From contig RCAB01000832.1 of the NCBI GenBank assembly GCA_003640385.1, positions 1 through 16,449 on the forward strand: DNA of 16,449 bases, read 5' to 3'. Every line of letters starts with the position of its first letter. Within the stretch, counting starts at the first letter, position 1. This stretch comes from Setaria digitata (lineage: Eukaryota; Nematoda; Chromadorea; Rhabditida; Setariidae). Below the pieces are notes generated by a model. That model made no database searches and was not told the origin of the DNA. It saw only the letters and a list, made by a program, of their open reading frames with translations. Shown here in pieces: positions 1-9,800 of this stretch. Both the position numbers and the translations under genes were made by a program.

Positions 1-197
1 GGCTGTCATATTCTTCGAGATTCGAAAAAAAAAGTCAAAATTTGAACTTAGTTATACACCCAACTGGAAATGTTTATTGGCCACATTCACCAAATAATGT
101 CCCTTAACTGGATACTGTTGTCGGAATAGTGCAGCCGAGTCTATAATAGGTACCCATCGAACAAGGCTTTCATGTCTAGATACATGTGTGTGGTATA

Positions 198-440
198 AAT
201 TTGAAGTGAATCTTAGTCAAATTAAATAATCTTTCCTCTACCTTTTATAATTATGCATTTTCCGGATAACTAGCAACTTTCCTATCAGGAATGATTGTTT
301 CTAACAACGCTTAACGANACAATTTGAAGTGAATCTTAGTCAAATTAAATAATCTTTCCTCTACCTTTTATAATTATGCATTTTCCGGATAACTAGCAAC
401 TTTCCTATCAGGAATGATTGTTTCTAACAACGCTTAACGA
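198..440. repeat. Perfect 120-bp direct duplication flanking an N
   Basis: Bases 198-317 and 321-440 are identical and separated by only nac (N at 318). Identity right up to an ambiguous base is typical of two contig ends that overlap but were joined across a placeholder, so this is probably an assembly seam rather than a real tandem repeat. Confidence 0.95.
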
Positions 441-1432
441 TCTTCTTCACTTGGGTTTCCTTTAGAAGTACAGCGTTAAACATGAAATCAATCTGTGAAT
501 TTACGTTTAAGACCTGTCAAAATAAATACATATTGTAATTCATATTAAATTCTGCAAATTTGGAGTAATGAAAACATGAACAATTCCTTAGTTATGAGTA
601 ATTGAAAAGGGCATAGCAATGATATACACATGGATTAATGAAATTTAATCGAATAAACCAACTTATGCATGAGTTATTTACTGCAATATATAAAGCACAT
701 TACAAATACCAACTTGAAATATTCGATTTACGATATTGGAATAATGCTAATGGTCAAATGAAAAATATATTCAACTTCGCTTCAATCACTGTGAAATATG
801 TGGCGATAAGCTATAATGAATGACTGAATGATAAACTTATCGTTCGGACGTTATCACGAGAATATCATTACTATTGCTAATGCTGCTGTCTTGTAAAATA
901 ATTTAGTAACAAAATATTCCGATTATTTTCAGTTCAGGGTGGGAAAAGAGAGAATATATCGACAAACTTCACTACCATTCAAATGATTCGTTTAATTTGA
1001 GTGTGAGAAAATGCAGTTTAATTATCCCAGTTAAGCAAATTAAATGAAATGTTCCATTGCGTAAGAACGTTTATTGGTGGAAAAAAAAAAAGTAAATTGA
1101 AATAAAATAATAGTAATAATAATTAGATGCCAAAAAACCTGGAAAGCGTTATAACAGATAATGAAAGCCTGGTTATCGAAATATAAAATAATCAATGAGT
1201 GATTGATTGAGTGATGGCTGATCGACTGATTGATTGATTGGACATTGAATTTGTATTTAATAGAAGAACATTTGAAAATTAATTAACGATATTTTCATGG
1301 TAGATTAATGTGACCCTGCGAGTGCCCATTGACAGTGATTACTACTACCTACTGGAAAAAGAACTGGCTAGTTAATGAGGCTCCATTTAAGGACACCACT
1401 ACAGGCACATATACATCCCCAAGCACAAACAC

Positions 1433-1439
1433 CAAAACA

Positions 1440-1494
<55 letters not shown>

Positions 1495-1496
1495 AT
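1433..1496. repeat. (CA)n microsatellite
   Basis: Perfect AC repeat at 1447-1489 with degenerate flanks. Open frames across it on both strands are artefacts of the repeat. Confidence 0.95.
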
Positions 1497-1985
1497 TTTT
1501 ATACCGGATATTTCTACCTGATTTCTTCCTCTCAAAAACGGAAAAAAAATTTTAAACATTTTGAAAAAAAAAAAAAATATGTATATATATATAGATTCGA
1601 AAGGAATTCTCAAGTGTGCAAAATTCTAAAATCATTTTAACGTATAATCTGAAATGAATGCTATCAGAAGAATGAACAAGCAAATCTATCATTTGTTTTT
1701 CTTTTTTCTTCCTTTTCTCTTTTCCTTATTAATGATAGTAATAATGTTAAATGATAACGGCAAATTAAGTCACCCGCGCTTGATGATGCAAACAGTTTAC
1801 GTTTACGAGAAAAAGATCCTTCAAAAAAAAAAAAAATTCGCAAAAAAAAAAACCAAAGGAAGAAATAACACAAAAAAAAAAAATAAGAGGTAGTGTAAAA
1901 ATCACTGTATATATTTCCAGTATATTCAATTTAAAAAAAAATTAAAAAGACAAAAAATTTGAAAACAATAGAAAATGATAATTTG

Positions 1986-1992
<7 letters not shown>

Positions 1993-2017
<25 letters not shown>
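1993..2017. repeat. (AG)n microsatellite
   Basis: About 12 AG units in an A-rich purine stretch that continues to 2040. Confidence 0.93.
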
Positions 2018-2330
2018 AAAAAAAAATGGAAAAAAAAAAAAGCTAAGTGGAAAACTAACTGAGGACATTCAACATCTACTATACAATAAGGACGAAAATA
2101 TTCACGTATATAATATGGTAATAATGAATTCATCCGCCACAATTCGTCTTTTTTTTTTTTTTTTTTTTTTCAAAACCTATCAATACTTCATTCAGTAACT
2201 GCTTTGAAAGTTTACGAATCAGCATGTAATAAAACTTTCCTCATGTTCACTGTCTTCTTTAAGCTATTCTTTAATCGTCAAAAAATCACACCTAACAATC
2301 AACATTAGGAATATTTTTTATAAGCCTAAC

Positions 2331-2354
2331 AGTAGTAGTAGTAGTAGTAGTAGT
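2331..2354. repeat. (AGT)8 trinucleotide repeat
   Basis: Eight perfect AGT units. No open frame of interest crosses it. Confidence 0.95.
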
Positions 2355-3274
2355 GATACAAAATGATTCGAAAGATCGTCTAAAGATGAAAGGTGAAAAT
2401 GGCGAAATGAAAACATTACTTTCCATTCAAAAAAAATTTGCAAGCCAACAAGCATTCACCGGGGGCCAATGTAGATGTCCGTGGATATTTCGTAGCAGTT
2501 GAAAAAATTATAAACATAAAATGCATCCTGAACAATTTCAAATTACCGGTTCAAAGAGGAAAATTGAATTGGAACAGTTTGCTAGAATTTGGAGCAATCA
2601 CCGATAGACTGTATAGCATAGACCGTAATGAATATCTAATCAATGCTTTAAAAAAAAAAAAGAAAAAAAAAAAAAAAAAGCAAAAAGAAAATCAACAACT
2701 ATTGATAATTCCTTCGAACTGCTATAGTTTATCGCTAAAAATGTTACAGTTAAAAAGAAAAACAAATGGGATCCGGATTATTCATTATTAATGAGACAAA
2801 AGTTGCATTCTTACGGGTGATTTACGTAAAAAAAAAAAAAAAAAAAATTTACCTAGCTAGATAATTTAAATATAAACATAGCAGTTCATTATATGGTTTT
2901 GTTCTTTTAAAAAAGTTGCAAGTACTAGAGTATGATGACGATGATGATGATAACGATGTCGAGACTTCGAGACTGATAATGATAATGCTGCTGACCACGT
3001 GGACATCGTACTCTGTGGCTCATCTGTGGAAATACTGATATCAAGCAATGACAGTACGAGTGAGTAATGATGATAATTAATGTGATAATTGATAACAGGA
3101 ACATTAGTAATGGTGGTAATGAATACAATAATATCATAATACTGCAATAATGAGGAGATAAAGGAAGGGATCAGAGGAAGGAGGAAAGGGGGAAAAAAGA
3201 AACTCTAACAGTACAGTACAAATTAAATTATATCACATTTTCGCTTTTCCAAGCCTTATTTACACATCCTAAAA

Positions 3275-3280
3275 TTTATT
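3275..3280 (-). terminator. Candidate daf-12 polyadenylation signal AATAAA
   Basis: The plus strand reads tttatt, which is AATAAA on the minus strand, about 375 nt downstream of the daf-12 stop. It is the closest canonical hexamer I found in the gene's direction; an ATTAAA variant lies nearer, at 3426-3431. In DNA this AT-rich either may be chance. Confidence 0.3.
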
Positions 3281-3477
3281 TACCCAAATTTTACACGTTT
3301 TACGCATGTAAAGTAGGCGATCAATCGTGGAAAATGAATAAAAATGTGAAGGAAAAAGATAAAGGATAAGAAACGACTCCCTTTTCTGTTTAAACTACGA
3401 AACTGATTAAAAGTGAAATAGAAATTTTTAATACATCGATATTTCCGGATCGATCGCCACTATAAAATATATTTCAA

Positions 3478-3499
3478 TATATATATATATATATATATA
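3478..3499. repeat. (TA)n microsatellite
   Basis: Eleven TA units, within the probable daf-12 3'UTR, about 155 nt downstream of the stop codon. Confidence 0.93.
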
Positions 3500-3653
3500 G
3501 CAAAAATAAAAAAGCACAGAATCGCCTCTAACAAAAAATGACAGTAATATATAAATCAATTAATCTTTAAAAGAAAACAAAAACCTTGAACTGGGAAGAG
3601 GTATTTGAGGATGACCCATACAAACATATATCTGTATCACACGCCATTAATAT

Positions 3654-3822
3654 CTAAGTAGTTTTAAAGAATTCTTTTGGAAGTGCTTCGGATTGATTGG
3701 GATCAACACGTCCCAGAAAAAGAGTGATTGCATTCTGGCTAACAATTCTCAAGATTCTCAATGATTCTGGTAAACGCTCGTAGCGTGATCGCGCTTCATG
3801 ACCATACATAGATTCCATATAA
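3654..3822 (-). CDS. daf-12: daf-12 last exon: LBD helices 10 to 12 and stop
   Basis: It completes Arg and reads [20 protein letters not shown], then [16 protein letters not shown], ending LPKEFFKTT and TAG. The last segment is helix 12/AF-2, which docks coactivators when ligand is bound; C. elegans ends in a similar ELPGEFFK. The acceptor is tttttcag. The domain is complete, so ligand-dependent activation should be intact. Confidence 0.95.
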
Positions 3823-6800
3823 CTGAAAAAATATTGCAACATGTTCAAGAATACAAACAATTTTTTTTTTATTCTTGATATCCAACTTTAATTTCTCAAT
3901 TTAGAAATGAAATTTTCGCCAGCCTCAAGTCACATGACTTTTATATCAAACATGTTGTTAAGTTAGTCGAGTGAGTTTCAAATTTCGGCAAATCCAGAAA
4001 TGTCATCAAAATGGTCTTGATTTAGGAACAGCAGAAATCAGAACTAATCAAATCTTATCAATATCATTGTTAAGTGCACTGCTATCACTAGGCAAAAATA
4101 CGCATACATACCGATGTAAAAGAGCTTGGTATTCATGACAGTGCCGAACAACAGTAATACGGTCAGCTGGATCCAGAAGCGCATCGCGAGTTGAGTCGAA
4201 CAACACAATAAGAACAATTAAATCAATAGCCAGCTCATTATTTCTGACATCCGGATGTAATGATTGACAAAATCTAAATCATTATTTAGTTTCCAACTTC
4301 TTCAATACTGCTTAAAATAGTCATCCTTATCAAAAAGTCAGTAATGTAATCTCTTTCAAGTTATAGTGTTATTTGAAACTGCATACTTTAAGAATCCTTC
4401 CTTCTGACGATCGCGAAGTCCTTCTTTTAACTGGTCAAACATTCCTAATGATATCTTACTGTCTTCAGAAACGACCGGTGTCCGCCAGCACTTCTGATCC
4501 ATGTCGAAACGTGTAACACCACGCATCGTTAACATTTCTACCATCCCACCTGAAATGAAGTATATAACACAGACATATGGAAATGGGGTATGTAACGCAG
4601 ACATCACGTTCAATTCAAAAAGAAAAGTTAAAAATTTCAGTTGAAAATGTAATTTTTTTATACCCAACTACTACATGACCGTTCTCTAAATTTAACTTTG
4701 CAGAAGAATCACTACTCTGTAAATCAAATGCCTCTAGAGGAAAAAAGGCACAGACTTAGAAAATATTAGTAAGTCCTACTAAATATAAGATTATATGATT
4801 CAATAAATACGATAACGTGCATAGCAATTTTTACTGACAAACTTGCTTGGTTTTTCGTATATTTAAATCATTCGTATACTTTAAATAATAGTTTCACAAG
4901 TCATGACATTATCTTAAGCTCTTGTAAAAGTAAACAAAAATAAACACCTTTTAATAGTGCAAACTTTCCATCTTGTGACAAATCGTTGAATGCCGGCAAT
5001 TTTTTTGCCATTTTAACCAACCTTCGCATCGTAATGTCCATGATATTCAGGATATCGGTCGGATCATGACTGACCTTCTTCAAATATGCTGCTTTTCGTG
5101 AATCTTCGATTGGCTCATTCATGCATGCAAATGCATCTCGAACCTAAAGTTACAATTTATACTAAAAGTCTCCCATTTACTTGGTCATTCTCATAAACGT
5201 TTTTCTTTGTTGTTTCTTGATTTCTTTGCCATCACACTCAGAGATGCTTCGATAAAATAGTTGTAAAACTTTTTGAATAAAATCTTCCAAAGTAACTAAC
5301 GATATCCAGTGCACGAAGTTCAGCTGAATTAAGTTGATAATTTAGTCGAGAATCGCCTTCACGATAAATAGCTTGCTGAAAAAGAGTCAAAAGATTTTTC
5401 AATCCAAGAGGCGATACTATTTGTTCAAAACTTGACAGTAACACCTATGTCTTCTAAAAGGGCATCACAATTTAATTGGTTAATGGATTAAATATATGAC
5501 TACAGTTGTTTGACATCCCGAATCCTCTCTAAAAGATTGATACTTTTATTGTCTAATAGGAAATGGTTCATCAAGCAGCTCACGAGATTGGGGATATGTT
5601 ATATTTTAAAAGATGTAAAAGTTACCAAAATTTATGTAAAAACAACATGTTTTTTACTGATCAAAGTGTAGAAAATAACTGATACGAATGAAGATGAAAA
5701 CAAACTTTCAAAGTTTCACGTTCGGCGCACAACTTCGGTGAATCAGTATTCAATTCATCGTGTATTGTGTCGTGGATATATTTCACCTTTTTTTCCATAT
5801 CAGGCGTTAATTTGTATGCAGTACGCGGCAAATTCGCCGTAGCTGCGCTCAGTTCTGTATAATCAGTCATGGCTGAAATTATAATCTAAAAAAAAAGCCC
5901 AGAAGAACAAGCCAAACGAAAAAGTGTATCCTCGGATTTGTCAAGTCTATCACTGCAAACAGACATGTTATTCGAAATAAAACACCAGTCTAACGTTTAC
6001 CGGAAATGTGTAAAAGCAATGGTAACTAACGCGTGCACTGAATTAGTGAGGGTCGTATGATGCCATGGCTGTTGCCGATATTTACCGTTGTTTCTTGTTC
6101 ATTTGGTGAATAAATGTTTCGTTTAATATCATCCAAAGTACTTGAAACAGACTGGGAAGAACATGGATCAGAGCCAGAAGATGGAACTGTAGGTACCAAA
6201 GCACCACCTGCTTTTGCTGCTTTCACTAACGCTTGATATTCTTCCATTGACATCGTTACATGTGGTTCCGGACCTGACACTATTCAGAATTAACACTTTC
6301 TTTAACTTCTCAACACTACCTACTTAAGGAAACTGAAATAGTACAGCAATAGAAACTTTTTTCAACTTTCAATTTTTGGTTTATTAAGCTGTGTAAATGA
6401 TGTTGCGGTTTTTCTGAAAAGAATCCCACTTTAAGAATCACCGTAGATTACACATGCTTGTTCCGTGTTTCTTACGAAGACAAATTGCTATCTTAACAGA
6501 CTAATGCTTATTAATCCTAATCATTGGCTAAACTTTTCGAAAGGAATAAACAGTTAATACCTTTTGTTGAGAATGCATCGGTAGCACGGGCCAATGATGA
6601 TAATGCTGAATTTGGCGGTAGCAACCCTGGACCACAACCATTCCGTCGTAAATTAGCGTAAGCTGCACCAGCAGCTACAGCTGCTTGCTGTCGTTGTAAA
6701 CGCATCAAATTTGACTCGTACTGAAATTTTCACACAATTTTTCTACAAAATTAACCTAGAGCTAATAGAGATGATAACGAAACACTTGAAATAAAAGATG

Positions 6801-9800
6801 AATTAGAACAAAAGTGTTGAATAGGAAGCGAGACAATCAATACTGCAAATCTGTATATATATATTTCTTGTTCTGTTAATTAGTTATCATGTTTTAGATA
6901 TTTTCTTTCGGACTTCTGCAATTAGTTATATATATATATATANCGAAAGAAAATATCTAAAACATGATATATGAAAATATCAAAGTCAACAAGCAACACT
7001 CAAAGAAGAGTAATTAACAGAACAAGAAGGGAGGAAGAAGCAATTGCGTTAATCCGGGAAGAATATTTCTCGTTTGCCTTTATCTCTTCACCTTTCTCAA
7101 TGTCATAACATTTCGAAATTTTGGAAGAAACTTAAAACTATGATATATGAGTGCTAATATATGGAATAAAATGAACATACGGCATCACTGCTGGTATCAA
7201 GTTGAGGTAGACCAATGAGAGCACTGTGTGTAGGGGAATCGGGTGAAGAGGAAGAAAGCACTGAAGATGAAACAGTCGAATTTGTAGGACTTAACATCTG
7301 AAATGAAGCTGAGAAATTTAAATAACAGGAAAAAAAAACCATATATAACTTCGGTCTGTTCCAAATCTATGCAAGTAAAATATTTTTTTTTTTTTAAACG
7401 ATATAATGCAATCTTTGAAATAGTCTGTTTTGTTAGCAACAATGTAGTAGTCAGGAATGATAAAGAAGCAAACCGTATGAACAATGGATGGACTGACAAG
7501 TGCCGGATCTGAGTCTCTGCGATGTATGATCTGACCTGTACTGAACACAGCTGCTGAAAATTTCTCCGAATATATATGGACGAATAAATTAATTCTGATA
7601 TAAGATTGAAATTGTTGCGGAATCGCAATGAAATTAATGTATTTTGTAACACAGCTAAAGTGGATTTTACGATAAATTCATTTTGCGGAATACTTCTCAT
7701 GCTTACGATTATAGAATTACACAATTTATGCTTAATTCATCAAATAAATATCAGTGATAATAGTACCGTTACAGACACAAAATAATATATAATCACAATC
7801 ACCATTAGCATTCTTTTTTTTTTTTTCTCACAACTTAATAGAAATGGCTAACACCGCATGCTGTAAAGAGATTCTAAGATATGATAAAAGCAACTCTGTT
7901 ACTTATAGACATTAACAAATTACGAATACTGAAACAGAATGTGACAGTACTTTTGTCATGCTTACATGTACTGTAGCTAAATGAATCTAGATAAAATCGT
8001 AAATGAATTACAAGCGTACGTGGTGTAGTCGATGATGAAGTAGTACTGTTTGGTTGACTGGAGGTAGTAATATTCATGGGAGTTGGTAATTTTCGCGTAG
8101 TATTTGTAATGGTTGTTGTTGCATTAGCTGTCCCACTATTATTAGCATTTGTATTTCGATTTTGCTGTTGTTGCATATGATTTAGACGTGAATTTTTCCG
8201 CCTTCTTAATTGCTCCTCATTTAAAATCCACTCCTTTTTCATACCCACCTGCAATAATGTCAAGCTATTATGGCATTATAGGACCGGAAATTAATTTTAG
8301 TTTTTGAGAAATATCTCATAAAAATTAATCATAATATTTATAGTCTCTTTCCATCTTTGATTAATTATTCGCTTCTTACAACATAATAGCATGATAGCTT
8401 CAAAACTAAGCATTTCATAACGCTTGCCACTTATCAATGAGTATTGAAGAAATAAAATTTTTAAAATATTAAAATAATTTATTGACAGTAAGCCATTACA
8501 GCAAAACATTTTCGCAGCCGGCATTTTTGGCAGAATCGACGACTTACTGAATTGATATCACAATCATCCGAATAAGGGCATTTAAATTCCTGAAACGATT
8601 AATAGATTATTTTGAAAATAAATGGACTTTATACATCATAATACCCAATTATAAGAACACTAGGCAAACAACTTTCCACTGGATACAACTTTCTTGTAAA
8701 TCCGTATCAGTGAGAAAATTTATGACAGAAAACTGAATTTATTTCTTAAAAGAGATAAGATAACCTTAAAAAAGTAACAGAGAACTGAACCTTGGGTCTT
8801 AGGGCATTTCTTCTGAAAAAAGCTTTACATGATTCGCATGTGATAACATTGAAATTATAACCCGTTGCATGATCACCGCATACACGACACGTTTTCTGCC
8901 GCCGTCGAGCTTCCTGAAAAGCTACTGAAATAATCATATTAGATCGAGAAATGAGAAGCTCTATTTTCAAACTACTATTTCTTTTTCTGGAGTAGATTTT
9001 TAATTTACAAATTTCTTGTTTATAAAATTAAATCAGAAAAAGATAATTCTATTTTTTTTACGCTTTTTACGACAATATCAAATATGTAAAGCAAAAAAAA
9101 AAAACACATCTCTGCGTTAAGGATTAAGCGTTCAACAAATTAACAAAAAAATCTTGAACATTGTCGAATTCAAGTGAATTCATGTTTTTAATTAGATTAA
9201 TTATGTTTAATTTGATTTTTTTTTTCTTAATCATTTTTCATTTAATTATTTTTAAAATAGAAGCAGTTTGATACTTTTTTTTTGCAAAATGTAACAATTT
9301 AAATTCCTTAAATATCCTCTAATTATTTTTTGAGTGAAATTTGCAAAATGACAGAAGTGCTTAAAACAAACATCAACGCCACTTTCTATATTGGGTGAAC
9401 AACATCCGCTGGATGAAGCACTTTGACGTACCGTACCAGTGTTCATTGTCAATTCGTCCATCATATTTAAACTTACCCCGGAAAGACCACCTGCAAATAA
9501 ATCACCATCTATCCACAGTTACTAGGAAACAAAAAAAAAAAAAGAAAAAAAAAATCCATCCAATGAAGTCATAAAAAATATTTAAAACTAAATCTAACAA
9601 AAATACAGTTTTATGAATGAATGAAGAGGTGTGAAAATTTTACAGTTTATAAAGAATACAATAAAAGTAAGAGGAAGAAAAAAAAAAAAAACAATTAAAT
9701 AATATTTATTGGCACTTAACAAAAGATTTTTTTTTCCTTTTTTTTTTTTTTTTATTAAACTTTTTTCAACAAATCTGTTCTGGACATTTGCGCATTAATG

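Larger units (their letters stand above)
1..3270. other. Non-coding AT-rich stretch downstream of daf-12
   Basis: I see no credible exon on either strand. It contains the assembly duplication, CA, AG and AGT repeats, a GAT-rich stretch at about 2935-2960, and poly-A or poly-T runs (for example 1081-1091, 2151-2170, 2649-2679, 2828-2847). Open frames here depend on repeats, low complexity or non-ATG starts. Confidence 0.7.

Noticed and set aside
638..823. 61-codon plus-strand open frame
   Set aside because: AT-rich composition, no domain, length within chance for this DNA.
1329..1640. Open frame across the CA repeat, both strands
   Set aside because: Dominated by a His-Thr or Cys-Val repeat encoded by the microsatellite; no splice context or recognisable domain.
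2438..2791. 117-codon plus-strand open frame
   Set aside because: No ATG at the start, a poly-Lys run from a poly-A tract, no recognisable domain and no intron signals; the 50 codons before the poly-A are only mildly protein-like.
5376..5444. Upstream extension of the LBD helix-1 exon ([20 protein letters not shown])
   Set aside because: Protein-like, but ends at an in-frame TAG with no phase-compatible acceptor; the strong ctctttttcag at 5376 gives an exact phase-0 join instead.
7197..7724. 175-codon minus-strand open frame
   Set aside because: Overlaps two hinge exons in a different frame and is mostly intron, rich in F/L/I/Y codons expected from AT-rich DNA.
8297..8524. 75-codon minus-strand open frame starting [11 protein letters not shown]
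   Set aside because: Overlaps the second zinc-finger exon in the wrong frame and then runs into intron.
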